A stretch of DNA of 37,654 nucleotides from an uncultured beta proteobacterium (GTDB lineage: Bacteria > Pseudomonadota > Gammaproteobacteria > Burkholderiales > Burkholderiaceae_E), in NCBI GenBank assembly GCA_903934295.1, contig CAIZNI010000061.1:1-37654 (forward strand), read 5' to 3'. Each line of letters opens with the position of its first letter. Within the stretch, counting starts at the first letter, position 1. Below the pieces are notes generated by a model. That model had not been told where the DNA came from. It was given only the letters and a program-made list of their open reading frames with translations, and did no database searches. Below, piece after piece: positions 8,259 to 17,524 of the stretch. The position numbers and the translations under genes were made by a program.

Positions 8259-8627
8259 CTATTTCAACGAAAAACGCACCGTGTGCGACTTTTTGTCGCC
8301 GGAGGTCAAGGTCGCCACGACCTTGTCACCCTTGCTCACCGACACCGCCGCCTCCAGCCGGTTCGCGCCCGCGGGTTTCAGCTCGACCTCGGTTTTTTGG
8401 GATCCCGACAGCCGGGTGAGCTTGCCGGAGAAGGTTTTCGCCTCCAGCGGCTTGTCATGATCGAAGAGGTAGAGCGTTGTGCGCTGGCCCTGCGCGACGA
8501 GTTCGAACGACAAGTCGTTGGCCATGGCGACCACGCCGCCGTGTTGCGCCTTGGGCTGGCCGTGCGCGTGTGCGCAAGGCGGCAAGACGGCCATCGCCAG
8601 TGCGGTGGCCAAAATCGACAGTTTCAT
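8259..8627 (-). CDS. Small exported protein of the RND efflux operon
   Basis: A 122-aa protein with a clear signal peptide (about 1-21, ending CAHA) and a small mature domain starting HGQPKAQHGGVVAMANDLSFELV. The His/Gly start and the beta-strand-like, Lys-rich remainder fit a soluble periplasmic protein. Similar small proteins beginning with an H-x(6)-HGG segment often accompany heavy-metal RND genes in betaproteobacteria, to my knowledge without an assigned function. It is the last gene of the efflux operon, 67 bp after the pump. I would guess a periplasmic metal-handling accessory, but nothing beyond location and His residues supports that. Confidence 0.75.
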   Translation of the reverse strand: MKLSILATALAMAVLPPCAHAHGQPKAQHGGVVAMANDLSFELVAQGQRTTLYLFDHDKPLEAKTFSGKLTRLSGSQKTEVELKPAGANRLEAAVSVSKGDKVVATLTSGDKKSHTVRFSLK

Positions 8628-8694
8628 GGCGTGTTCCCTGAGGGGCTCCGGTGGGAGGGGGTGAAGGGGTGCCGGATGGCATTCGAGAGCGGCA

Positions 8695-11600
8695 TCAGTA
8701 CGCGGGTCCGGTCCGGTCGGTCGCCGTCGGATGGAAGCCCTCTGCGAGGGCGCTTTCGGTGGCCCGCCTTCCGAACTTCAGGTACATGATCGGCGTGAGC
8801 AAGGTGTCCAGCAGGGTCGAACTGATCAGTCCGCCGAAAATGACGACCGCGACAGGATGAAGGATTTCCTTGCCCGGGGCGTCCGCAGCCAGCAACAGCG
8901 GCGTCAGCGCGAAGGCGGCGATCAGCGCGGTCATGAGCACCGGCGTGAGCCGCTCGAGCGACCCGCGCATGACCATCTCGGGGCCGAACCGCTCGCCTTC
9001 GAACCGGCACAGGTTCAGGTAGTGGCTGATCTTCAGGATGCCGTTGCGGGTAGTGATGCCTGCCAGCGTGACGAAGCCGACCATCGTCGCCACCGACAGG
9101 CTCACGCCGGCTAGCCACATCGCGACCACGCTGCCGACCAGCGCCATCGGGATGTTGGCCATGATGATGACCGCGAGCGCGAATGACCGGTACCCCGAGT
9201 ACAGGACCAGGAAAATGAGTGACAACGAGGCCAGCGACAACCAGATGATGCGTTCAGTCGCTTCCTCCTGGGCCTGAAGCTGGCCTTCCAGGGAGACGAA
9301 TACGCCGCTGGGCATCGGCGTTGCGGCCACCGCGGCACGCACGTCCGCCACGATGCGCCCCATGTCCGAACCGTCGGTGTTCGCCTGGACGATGATGCGC
9401 CGCCTGCCGTTCTCCCGCCCGATCTGGTTCGGTCCGTCGCTCTCCTCGACGGTCGCGATCGCGGAGACCGGGATCCGTCCTGACGATGTGTCGATCAGCG
9501 TGCGGGCCAGCGCCTGCGGGCTGCGGCCCGCCTCGGGCAGGCGCAGCACGAGGTCGTAGCGCCGTGTCCCGTCGATGATCTGTGCAACGCGCGTCCCGTC
9601 GGTGAGCACCTGCAGGAGGCGAACCGCCTCGCCGGGCGCCAGGCCCGCCTGTGCCGCGCGCGCATGGTCGAGTCGCACCGTGATCTGCGGGATGAGCACC
9701 TGTTTCTCGATGGTGAGGTCGACCAGCCCGGGAATCGGCGCCAGGTTTCGTTGCAGGGCCTGTGCCAACCCGCGCAGCGTGTCGATGTCGTCGCCGAAGA
9801 TCTTGAGCGCAACCTGCGCCCGCACGCCCGACAGCAGGTGATCGAGTCGATGCGAAATCGGCTGTCCGATGGCCACCTGTGCCGGCAGGACGGCCAACTT
9901 CTGACGGATGTCGGCCATGACGGCCTCGCGGCTGCGCCCGCTGCGTTTCAGGTCGACATCGACTTCGGCCGAATGGATCCCTTCCGCGTGCTCGTCGAGC
10001 TCGGCCCGCCCGGTACGCCGGCCCACCTGGGTGACTTCGGGCACCTCGCGCACGAGCGTTTCGGCCAGCGCCCCCATCCGGTTGGCTTCGGCGAGCGAAG
10101 TCCCCGGGTTGAAGATCACCCCGAGCACCAGGGAGCCTTCGTTGAACGGCGGCAGGAACGCCCGCGGAAAGAAGGGCACGCTGGCGCCCGCGACGGCGAC
10201 CGCGACCGCCGCAGCTCCGATCAGCAGCGTTCCCCGTTCGAACGACCAGCTCAGCAGCCGCGCATCCCAGCGTTTGAGCGCGGCGACCAGCGGGCTGTCG
10301 TCGCGCGCGATGCCGCGCATGCCCGGAATCAGATACGAGCACAAGACCGGCGTGACCGTCATCGACACCAGCATCGACGCCAGGATCGACACGATGTAGG
10401 CCACACCGAGCGGTGAAAAGAGTCGGCCTTCCATCCCCGGCAGCGCGAACAAGGGGACGAAGACCAGCACGACGATGACCGTGCCGTAGACGATGCCCGA
10501 GCGGACCTCCACGCTGGCTTCGCGGATGACGGTGATGACGGGACGCGGCTCGGGGAGCAGGCGGTTCTGCTTGAGCCGCCGGACGATGTTCTCGACATCG
10601 ACGATGGCATCGTCGACCAGTTCGCCGATGGCGATGGCCAGGCCGCCCAGCGTCATCACGTTGATCGACTGACCGAGCCATTGGAACACCAGTGCCGTCA
10701 CCGCGAGTGACAGCGGGATGGCCACCAGCGAGATGAGTGTTGTCCGCACCGACAGCAGGAAGGCGAACAGGACGATGGCCACCATCACCGCCCCGTCGCG
10801 CAGTGCCTGGCCGACGTTGTCGACCGATGCCTGGATGAAGTTCGCCTGCCGGAACAGCACTTTCGGCTCGCTCAATCCCGGCGGGCGGCCGCGCGCCAGC
10901 TCGGCCAGGGCCGCCTCGATGTCCCGGGTGACCCGGACCGTGTCGGCGCCGGGCTGCTTCTGGATGCTGATGATGGTGGCGGGCAGGCCGTTGTAGCCCG
11001 CGTCGCCGCGCTTCAGTGCCGCCGCGTACGCGACCGCCGCGACCTGTTGCAGGCGGATGGAGCGCCCGTTCGACCAGGCGACGGCGATGCCTTGCAGGTC
11101 CTCCAGGCGCTGCGTGCGCGCGATGTGCCGGATCAGATACTCGCGGTTGTTCAGGTCGACGAAGCCGCCGCCCGCATTCGAGGCGAAGCCGCGCAGGGCG
11201 GATTCGATCTGGCCGAGCGTGACGCCGAATTGCGCCATCCGGGCGGTGTCCGGCTCGACGCGCAACTGTCGCACTTCTCCGCCGATGGGAATGACCTGGG
11301 AGACCCCGGCGATCGACAGCAACCGGGGGCGAAGCACGAAATCCGCGTATTCGCGCGCCTGCATTGGCGTGCCCGTCCGGCCCCCCTTTTCCCCGTTGAT
11401 CGGGAGGGCGAGCAGCATCACCTCGCCCATGATGGAGGAGACCGGTCCGATCACCGGCGCGATGTCCGCGGGCAGATGCTGGCGCGCCACTGCCAGGCGC
11501 TCGGCGACGAGCTGCCGATTGCGGTAGAGGTCGGTTCCCCAGTCGAACTCGGCGTAGACGATCGACAGGCCGACACCCGCGGTGGAGCGCACCCGCGTGA

Positions 11601-11835
11601 CGCCGGGCATCCCGTTCAGTGCCGTCTCGATGGGCAAGGTGACCAGTTGCTCGACCTCTTGCGGCGCCATGCCGCCCGCCTCTGCCATCACCGTCACCAG
11701 CGGCTTGTTCAGATCGGGGAACACGTCGATGGGCGTCTTCCAGGCGGTGGAAGCCCCGAGCGCCATGACCATCGCCGCGAACGCGAGGACGAACAGGCGG
11801 TTGTGCAGGCTGTTTCGGACGATCCAGTTGAACAT
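8695..11835 (-). CDS. Heavy-metal-type RND efflux pump (CzcA/CusA family)
   Basis: A 1046-aa inner-membrane proton/substrate antiporter, the normal length for CusA or CzcA. TM1 is near the N-terminus ([14 protein letters not shown]). The porter segments include [13 protein letters not shown] and [14 protein letters not shown], which are typical of the heavy-metal branch rather than AcrB. The TM4 proton-relay motif is [13 protein letters not shown] (404-416); it differs from the DFGxxVDxxVVxVEN form of classical CzcA/CusA, so the substrate cannot be read from it. It assembles with the adaptor and TolC-like channel encoded just upstream. The ATG has only a weak GGA upstream, 19 bp after the adaptor stop. 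No metal-responsive regulator is adjacent. Confidence 0.93.
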   Translation of the reverse strand: MFNWIVRNSLHNRLFVLAFAAMVMALGASTAWKTPIDVFPDLNKPLVTVMAEAGGMAPQEVEQLVTLPIETALNGMPGVTRVRSTAGVGLSIVYAEFDWGTDLYRNRQLVAERLAVARQHLPADIAPVIGPVSSIMGEVMLLALPINGEKGGRTGTPMQAREYADFVLRPRLLSIAGVSQVIPIGGEVRQLRVEPDTARMAQFGVTLGQIESALRGFASNAGGGFVDLNNREYLIRHIARTQRLEDLQGIAVAWSNGRSIRLQQVAAVAYAAALKRGDAGYNGLPATIISIQKQPGADTVRVTRDIEAALAELARGRPPGLSEPKVLFRQANFIQASVDNVGQALRDGAVMVAIVLFAFLLSVRTTLISLVAIPLSLAVTALVFQWLGQSINVMTLGGLAIAIGELVDDAIVDVENIVRRLKQNRLLPEPRPVITVIREASVEVRSGIVYGTVIVVLVFVPLFALPGMEGRLFSPLGVAYIVSILASMLVSMTVTPVLCSYLIPGMRGIARDDSPLVAALKRWDARLLSWSFERGTLLIGAAAVAVAVAGASVPFFPRAFLPPFNEGSLVLGVIFNPGTSLAEANRMGALAETLVREVPEVTQVGRRTGRAELDEHAEGIHSAEVDVDLKRSGRSREAVMADIRQKLAVLPAQVAIGQPISHRLDHLLSGVRAQVALKIFGDDIDTLRGLAQALQRNLAPIPGLVDLTIEKQVLIPQITVRLDHARAAQAGLAPGEAVRLLQVLTDGTRVAQIIDGTRRYDLVLRLPEAGRSPQALARTLIDTSSGRIPVSAIATVEESDGPNQIGRENGRRRIIVQANTDGSDMGRIVADVRAAVAATPMPSGVFVSLEGQLQAQEEATERIIWLSLASLSLIFLVLYSGYRSFALAVIIMANIPMALVGSVVAMWLAGVSLSVATMVGFVTLAGITTRNGILKISHYLNLCRFEGERFGPEMVMRGSLERLTPVLMTALIAAFALTPLLLAADAPGKEILHPVAVVIFGGLISSTLLDTLLTPIMYLKFGRRATESALAEGFHPTATDRTGPAY

Positions 11836-11854
11836 GCGGTGATTCCGGCGCGGG

Positions 11855-12964
11855 TCAGCGGATTTGTGCCAGCAGGGACGCGCCCCGAATCACGACCCGG
11901 TTTTCCGGGCCGAGACCTTGGGTCACCACGACCCGGCTGGCGTCCAGCGCCTGGAACTGGACAGGCTGCGGGATGTAGCGCTCGGCGCCCGACTTGATCC
12001 ACACCACCGGCTCGTTGGACGGATTGCGGGTGATGCTCTCAGCCGGCAGGACATGGCCACGGACCTTTCCCGACAGCGTCGCCAGAACCGTGACCGGCTG
12101 ACCGATGGCCAGCGGCGGGCCCCCGGTGCCGGTTGCACGGAAGGTCAGCGGCAATGCCCCGTCACGCAGCGCGACGCCAGCGCCGATGAACCGCAGCGTC
12201 CAGCCTGGAAGGCCGGCGAGTGTCGCCCTGGACAGGCGTGTGTTCAGGCTGGCATCGGGCGCGTTCGCTTCGACCATCAATCGGGAGGGGTCGATGATCT
12301 CGAAGAGCACCTCGCGTGATTCGACCACCTGCCCGATGGCCGCGCCGGCGGTTGCAACCACGCCCGAGATCGGCGCAATCAAGGGCTCGCGCGCGCCCAG
12401 ACTCGCGCCGATGCTGCGCTCGCGACTGGCCAGGCTGGCGAGTCCGGCGCGGGCGGCCTCGATGTCCTTGCGTGGAACGGTTCCTTCCAGGGATTCGAGG
12501 CGCGCCACGCGCTGCTCGGCCAGTTCGCGGCCGGTGCGAATCTCCGTGAGGAGCGACTGCTGGCGTGCAAGGGTGAGCGGGTCGACGTGGTGAGTGACGT
12601 AACCGAGCACGTCACCACGCTTGACCGACTGTCCTGCAAACGGCAGGCCGCCGGGGCCTGGCAGCACTTTGCCGCCGATGACCGACTGCACGCGACCCAT
12701 CGCATTCGGGTCGGCGATGACGCGGGCGGGGAGTTCCACGGTCGGGGACGTCTCGCTTTCGGCGGCGAGCAGGGTGCGCACGCCCAGCCGGCGCTGCGCC
12801 AGCATCGGCAAGGCGACGCTGCCGTCGGGCAAGCGGGTGGGTCCGCCGGCGGTGGTGCTGGGCCCTGGCGCATCCAGGTGTTCACCGTTCGGGCCGTGGG
12901 CGCCCGGTGCAGCGAGCGCGCTGGCAACGAACAGGCTGGTGAGCATGACGAGCGGCCGGTTCAT
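11855..12964 (-). CDS. RND efflux periplasmic adaptor subunit (membrane fusion protein, CzcB/CusB-like)
   Basis: A 369-aa adaptor bridging pump and outer-membrane channel. Residues 1-18 are a signal peptide. The mature end begins [15 protein letters not shown], a motif shared with the neighbouring 201-aa protein. A lipoyl/barrel-sandwich half ([29 protein letters not shown]) precedes an alpha-hairpin region (about 132-190). The second barrel half is [20 protein letters not shown], and beta-barrel and membrane-proximal domains follow. ATG 12964 forms a 4-bp ATGA overlap with the preceding stop; a longer open frame reaching 13078 overlaps that gene and is rejected. The family call is secure; metal identity is unknown. 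Confidence 0.92.
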   Translation of the reverse strand: MNRPLVMLTSLFVASALAAPGAHGPNGEHLDAPGPSTTAGGPTRLPDGSVALPMLAQRRLGVRTLLAAESETSPTVELPARVIADPNAMGRVQSVIGGKVLPGPGGLPFAGQSVKRGDVLGYVTHHVDPLTLARQQSLLTEIRTGRELAEQRVARLESLEGTVPRKDIEAARAGLASLASRERSIGASLGAREPLIAPISGVVATAGAAIGQVVESREVLFEIIDPSRLMVEANAPDASLNTRLSRATLAGLPGWTLRFIGAGVALRDGALPLTFRATGTGGPPLAIGQPVTVLATLSGKVRGHVLPAESITRNPSNEPVVWIKSGAERYIPQPVQFQALDASRVVVTQGLGPENRVVIRGASLLAQIR

Positions 12965-13566
12965 CGCGCCGCCTGCGGTTGCGCCGCGGCCGCCGTCCGG
13001 CGCCGCACGAGAAGCCAGGCCACCAGCAGCGCCGTCGCCAGGCCCAGAACGACGTAGGGGATGCGGCGATTCTCCCACCAGGCATGCACCGGGCGTTGTG
13101 CTGATGCGTCCTGCCCCGGCGTGACGGTAAGCGTCGCTTCGAGCAGGTCGGTGTCAGCCCCGGCGATTACCGTGAGAACCAGTGAATGCGAACCCGGTTT
13201 CGAAATGGTTTCGAGCAATACCGGGTCATCCACGACGTAATCCCCGGGGTCCGCACGAAAGGCAGCTGTCGCCTTGAGCGTGCCGGTTTCGACCTCGACT
13301 GCCGCCCGGATCACGGGTTCATTCGTCTCGAATCGATTGATGAAGATCGACAGTTCCCGGGCCTGCAGCCGGCCGACCAGCTCGAATGTCTCGGTGCTGA
13401 CCTCGAAGCGGGGCAGCTCGCGGCTTCCGGAGGCGGGCGTCGCGGGCGCCTCGAGGTGCTCCCCGTTGGGTCCGTGCGCGCCGGGCGCGGCCCGCGATGA
13501 GGGCGCGAGCGCCAGCAGGGCCAGCGCCTGCAGTCCGGCTGTCAGCAGTCGGGTGAAAGGTGTCAT
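12961..13566 (-). CDS. Unknown exported, C-terminally anchored protein of the RND operon (HGPNGEHL motif)
   Basis: A 201-aa protein I cannot assign to a named family. It has a signal peptide (about 1-26), then [16 protein letters not shown] (26-41), the same motif as the adaptor. A beta-rich domain of about 110 residues (ELPRFEVSTETFELVGRL onward, with repeated acidic hydrophobic strands) resembles a small Ig-like or carbohydrate-binding fold only by eye. A TM helix lies near 168-186 (IPYVVLGLATALLVAWLLV), ending in Arg-rich residues. Topology would put the domain in the periplasm, anchored in the inner membrane. It overlaps the genes on both sides by ATGA, so it is translated with them and is probably part of, or a partner for, the efflux complex. 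Confidence 0.8.
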   Translation of the reverse strand: MTPFTRLLTAGLQALALLALAPSSRAAPGAHGPNGEHLEAPATPASGSRELPRFEVSTETFELVGRLQARELSIFINRFETNEPVIRAAVEVETGTLKATAAFRADPGDYVVDDPVLLETISKPGSHSLVLTVIAGADTDLLEATLTVTPGQDASAQRPVHAWWENRRIPYVVLGLATALLVAWLLVRRRTAAAAQPQAAR

Positions 13567-14801
13567 GGTTGAATTCCGAGTGCTTGTTGAAGACGGGCGC
13601 TGGCGAGTCCGGCGTCGGCGCGCTGTCGCTCGAGGGCCGCGTCGGCCTGCATCGCGGAGGACAGCACTCGCAGCATCTCGGGCAGAGATGTCTCGCCTGC
13701 CCGAAACGACCGCTCCACCAGCAGTGCGCGCTCACGAAGCAAGCGCGCCCGCGTCTGCTGTCCGTCGACCTGTCGCTCGGCGGCGTCCGCTTCCGCGCGG
13801 CTGGCGTCGACCTCGGCCTGCAGTTGCCGGCGCAAGCGCTGCTCGACGGCCAGTGCAAGCTCCAGGTCGGCCGCCGCTCCCGCGATGAGCGGTGCGTTGC
13901 GGTCATCGGTCGCCAGCGGCAGGCGCAGCGCGATGCCGATGCTGTTTCGAGCGGTGTCGGCGCGCGACGGCATGTCCCTTCGTATTCTTGCGAGCAGCTC
14001 GGGTGGGCTTCGACCCGAGGCGTTCACCGCATCCAGCCGCCTGCGCTGAAAGTCGACGTCTCGGCGTGCTGCTTGCAGCATCGGGTGATCCTCGCCCGGC
14101 GTGCGCGGGTCGACAGGATCCGCGGTGCGATCGGCGGGGGGGATGTCCGGCAGTCCGGTCAGCGCCTGCCAGCGCGTGAGCGACACCGTCAGCCGGACGC
14201 CAGCCTGCGCCAGGGCCGTTGCGCCCGCCAGGGCTTGCGCCCGAGCGGCGAGCGCGTCCGCGCGCGCCAGGTCACCTGCCGCGACACGACGGTCGACGTC
14301 TGCCGCCAGCGTCTCCAGTGCCTGCGCCTGCGCCTGCGCGAGCCCGACTTCAGCCCGCTGCAGCGTGACGTGCCAGACGGCCTCTCGCACCAGACCCGCG
14401 ACTCGCAGGCGAGCGACCTCCCGCGCGGCCAGGGCTGCCTCCTTGCCGGCCATTGCTGCTTCCAGGCGCGCGCCCTTCTGGCCGGGAAGCCAGAGCGGCA
14501 GGGCGATGCCCAGATTCGTCTCGAGCGCGCCGGCATTGGTGAGCAGACGGTCGTCGCGGTGCGCCAGTTCCAGCGCCGGCGGCGCGGCCCACGGTGCCGA
14601 CGCGACGACGATGTCGGCGCTCGCACGCCCAAGCCGGCCATCGGCCTCGACGGTGTCGGTTGTCCGCTGCCAGGCCGCCTCGACGGCCTGCGCGAGGCTC
14701 ACCGGGGGCCAGGCAAGGGCCTGCGCCATGGCAAGGCTGCTGCCGCAGATCAGTGCACCTGCGGCAATGCCGCGGGCAAGAATGCTCGAAATGGGATTCA
14801 C
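13563..14801 (-). CDS. TolC-family outer-membrane efflux channel (CzcC/CusC-like)
   Basis: A 412-aa protein with a signal peptide (about 1-26, ending SLAMAQA), then long Ala/Arg/Glu-rich helices in two repeats typical of OEP channels (for example the AREVARLRVAGLVREAVWHV segment and, near the end, SFRAGETSLPEMLRVLSS). Length is close to CzcC. The start is GTG 14801 with GAGG five bases upstream (GAGGTCACGGTG). The frame stays open upstream to 15245, but that part overlaps the preceding gene and lacks signal-peptide character. It is the outer-membrane exit of the tripartite pump. The stop overlaps the next ATG by 4 bp. Confidence 0.88.
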   Translation of the reverse strand: MNPISSILARGIAAGALICGSSLAMAQALAWPPVSLAQAVEAAWQRTTDTVEADGRLGRASADIVVASAPWAAPPALELAHRDDRLLTNAGALETNLGIALPLWLPGQKGARLEAAMAGKEAALAAREVARLRVAGLVREAVWHVTLQRAEVGLAQAQAQALETLAADVDRRVAAGDLARADALAARAQALAGATALAQAGVRLTVSLTRWQALTGLPDIPPADRTADPVDPRTPGEDHPMLQAARRDVDFQRRRLDAVNASGRSPPELLARIRRDMPSRADTARNSIGIALRLPLATDDRNAPLIAGAAADLELALAVEQRLRRQLQAEVDASRAEADAAERQVDGQQTRARLLRERALLVERSFRAGETSLPEMLRVLSSAMQADAALERQRADAGLASARLQQALGIQP

Positions 14802-14822
14802 CGTGACCTCGGGCTGAAGGAC

Positions 14823-14858
14823 GTTTCTCGCGCTGCGGCGAGGCGTCCGTCGAGAAAC
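14823..14858. repeat. Inverted repeat between the first two genes of the RND operon
   Basis: GTTTCTCG (14823-14830) and CGAGAAAC (14851-14858) form perfect 8-bp arms around a 20-nt spacer. It lies in the 101-bp gap before tolC, the widest gap inside this operon. It could be an operator for a second promoter, an mRNA stem or chance; no partner sequence was seen elsewhere. Confidence 0.45.
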
Positions 14859-14902
14859 CGGACAAGCGAACCGGCTCGCGGCGAGCGAGACGGGCCGATT
14901 GA

Positions 14903-15253
14903 TCAGCCCGTCAGTCGTGGCGGTCGTCGGAGCCGGTCCGGAAACGGTTCCGGCAGGGACACGGCGGCGGCGTCGCCGGGTTTGGGCATCGACACGGTGC
15001 CCAGGCCCCTCTCCGGCGCCAGGCAGAGCGCGGGGGCGGTCAGTGCGTTGTCGGCGAGCAGGTGCGCGATGTCCTCCTCCGAGCCATCCAGGCCCAGCGA
15101 GCCGTCGGCGTGATGCTGATGCGCGGACTCCGACCAGTGCATCAATGCGTGGGTGAGATCTTCCCCGGCGCTCGCCAGCGCGCTGCGACCGACCAGACCC
15201 ATGGACTGCCAGACCAGACCCGCGAGGAGAAGGACAAGGAAGCATCGACGCAT
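14903..15253 (-). CDS. Small His-containing exported protein heading the RND operon
   Basis: A 116-aa protein with no family I recognise. The N-terminus MRRCFLVLLLAGLVWQSMG is a signal peptide or membrane anchor. The mature part has a His cluster (HALMHWSESAHQHHADGS, about 37-54), an acidic stretch (GSEEDIAHLL) and a Pro/Arg-rich tail. The ATG follows a run of six G directly, an unusually close Shine-Dalgarno; longer readings upstream look non-coding. As the first gene of an efflux operon, with five His in under twenty residues, a role in periplasmic metal binding is a reasonable guess. It is an inference from composition and position only. Confidence 0.7.
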   Translation of the reverse strand: MRRCFLVLLLAGLVWQSMGLVGRSALASAGEDLTHALMHWSESAHQHHADGSLGLDGSEEDIAHLLADNALTAPALCLAPERGLGTVSMPKPGDAAAVSLPEPFPDRLRRPPRLTG

Positions 15254-15537
15254 CCCCCCAAGTTTACCGGTGTCGCCCAACGGCCACCGATACCCCGCTC
15301 GCCGGCGGGGGCACTGGGCGAAACAGGGGGTGCAGTCACCGCTCGCCGCCTCCGGGCGCCGATGGCGCGCCGCAGGGGCTCGCCCGAGCCGCACGGCCCG
15401 GCACAAGCGTGTTCGCGGGCTTTTTCGATCCTGACCCGCTTGACTGGCCTCGCTTCTCTCACGTGTACTGCGACGGGCTGCGCCAGCCGCAGCCGCGAGG
15501 GCCTGTCCGGTCCTCGATCACCTGACGACGGAGACCG
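15254..15537. other. Divergent intergenic region upstream of RND operon and cupin gene (284 bp)
   Basis: The longest gene-free stretch here. It must hold the promoter of the minus-strand RND operon and probably one for the cupin gene. I found no convincing -10/-35 pair, no MerR-type dyad with a 19/20-bp spacer and no regulator gene beside it. A TTGACT at about 15440-15445 could be a plus-strand -35, but no good -10 follows at the right distance. Confidence 0.5.
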
Positions 15538-15993
15538 ATGGCCATGGCGCTTCAGAACATCAACCCGATCAACGACCAGTTGGCCGACATCATCGTGCGC
15601 GCCGGCGAGCCCTGGATCGAGACGCAGCCGGGCATGGCCTGGATCAAGGTGTTGTGGACCGGCGCCGAGACCGGACGCTGGGTGGCGCTGTATCGCTGGA
15701 ACAAGGGCTATGTCGCGCCGCCCCACAAGCACCTCTCCGATGCGCACACCTATGTGCTCAAGGGCCGGCTGCAGGTGCGCGATGGCGTGCTGGAAGCGGG
15801 TGACTACGACTACGAGCCCAACGGCGTCCTCCACGGCTCGACCACCGCGCTCGAGGACACCGAATACCTGTTCGTGTGCGAGGGGCCGGTGGTTTTCTTC
15901 GACGAAAACGGGCTCACCGTCTACAAGAGCTGGGAGGAACTCCAGCGCCTGAAGGACGCCGCGATCGCCGCCCGGGCGAAGGCGCCGGCCTGA
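15538..15993 (+). CDS. Cupin-domain protein (ChrR / dihydroxyacetophenone-dioxygenase-like)
   Basis: A 151-aa small cupin. The metal-binding motif is PPHKHLSDAHTYVLKGRLQVRDG (about 61-83, written in two parts PPHKHLSDAHTY and VLKGRLQV), and a later His lies in NGVLHGST. This arrangement resembles single-domain non-haem iron cupins such as acetylacetone-cleaving enzyme and 2,4'-dihydroxyacetophenone dioxygenase. It may therefore be a C-C cleaving dioxygenase, but many such cupins are uncharacterised. GGAG lies at 15529-15532, only a few bases before ATG 15538; the in-frame ATG at 15544 gives better spacing and may be the true start. It converges on the amidohydrolase gene with a 20-bp gap. Confidence 0.82.
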   Translation: MAMALQNINPINDQLADIIVRAGEPWIETQPGMAWIKVLWTGAETGRWVALYRWNKGYVAPPHKHLSDAHTYVLKGRLQVRDGVLEAGDYDYEPNGVLHGSTTALEDTEYLFVCEGPVVFFDENGLTVYKSWEELQRLKDAAIAARAKAPA

Positions 15994-16013
15994 ACCGGCG
16001 CGCCCGGGCAAGC

Positions 16014-17411
16014 TCAGCGGCGCGCCTGGGCCTCGCGCATGGCGGCGACCGCGGTGGCCGCCTCGTGGCGCAGCTCGGCCAGATCGAGGCCGGGTATCGC
16101 ATCGTTCTCGACCCTCAACTGTCCGGCGATCAGCAGCGCGCGCAGGCTCGGCCGCCCGCCGCTGACCACGGTGGCCGCCGCCGGGTCGTGAAGCCCGAAG
16201 AAGCAGGGCGCATCCAGTGACCAGACGGCCAGGTCGGCGGCCTGGCCGGGCGCGAGCGTCCCCACCGCGTCCAGCCCGAGCACGCGCGCCCCGCCCGCGG
16301 TGCCGATCCGGATCACCTCATCGGTGCCGATCGCCGAAGCGCCGCCGATCGCGCGGTGCATCAGCCAGCAGGCATGCGCTTCGTTGAGCATGTCGGCCGC
16401 CTCGTTGGAGGCGGCGCCGTCGACTGCCAGCGACACCGGCGCCCCGGCCGCCAGGAGCGCGGGAATCGGCGCCACGCCCGAGCCCAGCCGGCCGTTGCTC
16501 TGGGGGCAGTGGGCGGTGCCGGTGCCCGTCTCGGCAACGCGGCGCACCTCGTCGGGCGACAGGTGCACCATGTGGGCGAACCAGACATCCGGGCCGACCC
16601 ACTCGTGGCGCTCGACGAACTCGAAGGGTGTGCAGTCGTGAAGTTCGCGGCAGTGGCGCACATAGTCCAGGCTCTCGGACAGGTGGCTGTGCAGACCGAT
16701 GCCCAGCGCCCGGGCGGCCCGGGCGATCGGCCGCAATTCCTCCGGGCGCACCGACCAGGTCGGCGTGGTGGGGGCGCACACCACCCGGCGCATCGAGTCG
16801 GGTGCGGGATCGTGATAGCGGTCCACGTCCCGCTCGATCGCGGAGAACATCTGATCGAGTGTTTCGGGTGCGGTCTGGGGCGGCGGGTCGATGTCGATCT
16901 CCCGGCCCCGGGTCTGCCCGCCACGGCACAGCACGAAGCGCTGGCCCAGGCGCGCGGCCTCGTCGAAGACCGCCGCTGACGCGTCGAAAGGCATGCCCGG
17001 CCAGTAGTGGTACTGATGGTCGGCAACCGTGGTGCAGCCCGACAGCAGCAGTTCGACCAGCCCGACGCGCGCCGCGGTGCGCAGCACCGCCTCGTGGTCG
17101 AAGTGCCGGCGCCAGGGGACCGGCACCGCCGACAGCCACGGCACCAGCGGCAGGTCGATGCCTTCGGGTACCCCCTTGAGCAGGCTCTGGAAGAGATGGT
17201 GGTGGGTGTTGACCCAGCCGGGCTGCACCACGCAGCCCGCCGCGTCGATGATGCGCTCGCCCGGCAGCGGCGCGAGCCTGCCGATCGCTTCGATCCGGGT
17301 GCCGCGCACCCGCAGGTCGCCGCCGTCGCGGGCGACGTCGTGGCGCATCGCCGCGCCGGGAAGTCCGGTGAGAATGGCGCTGGCGCCGCGGATCAGGAGG
17401 GTGTCGTTCAT
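16014..17411 (-). CDS. Amidohydrolase, 8-oxoguanine deaminase / ATZ-TRZ-like
   Basis: A 465-aa cytoplasmic metal-dependent deaminase. Metal ligands are seen in WVNTHHHLFQ, HSHLSES and HMVHLSPDE, and the catalytic Asp is in VDGAASNEAADML. LLLSGCTTVADHQYHYWPG and GTGTAHCPQSNGRLGSG match the pattern I recall for bacterial 8-oxoguanine deaminases, which turn oxidised guanine into urate. Related atrazine-chlorohydrolase-type enzymes share these motifs, so another aminated heterocycle is possible. ATG 17411 gives a normal N-terminus; the longer open frame to 17510 is rejected. It is divergent from an EamA transporter (113-bp gap). Confidence 0.85.
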   Translation of the reverse strand: MNDTLLIRGASAILTGLPGAAMRHDVARDGGDLRVRGTRIEAIGRLAPLPGERIIDAAGCVVQPGWVNTHHHLFQSLLKGVPEGIDLPLVPWLSAVPVPWRRHFDHEAVLRTAARVGLVELLLSGCTTVADHQYHYWPGMPFDASAAVFDEAARLGQRFVLCRGGQTRGREIDIDPPPQTAPETLDQMFSAIERDVDRYHDPAPDSMRRVVCAPTTPTWSVRPEELRPIARAARALGIGLHSHLSESLDYVRHCRELHDCTPFEFVERHEWVGPDVWFAHMVHLSPDEVRRVAETGTGTAHCPQSNGRLGSGVAPIPALLAAGAPVSLAVDGAASNEAADMLNEAHACWLMHRAIGGASAIGTDEVIRIGTAGGARVLGLDAVGTLAPGQAADLAVWSLDAPCFFGLHDPAAATVVSGGRPSLRALLIAGQLRVENDAIPGLDLAELRHEAATAVAAMREAQARR

Positions 17412-17524
17412 GGGGTCCTTGAAGGCGAGGGGTCTGGCTGACCGGGTTGTTCCTGGAATCAAGCAATCGGCATGCCAAGCCAGCGGGCGACGGGTGCGGC
17501 GCCGCTTCACGTATCCTTCGCCTG

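Noticed and set aside
13560-15113. A 517-codon plus-strand frame across the tolC-like gene
   Set aside because: Shadow of the real minus-strand gene; no motifs, and it would overlap two genes of a clear operon.
15254-15537. MerR-type metal promoter upstream of the RND operon
   Set aside because: No 19- or 20-bp spaced -35/-10 pair with a central dyad could be found in either direction.
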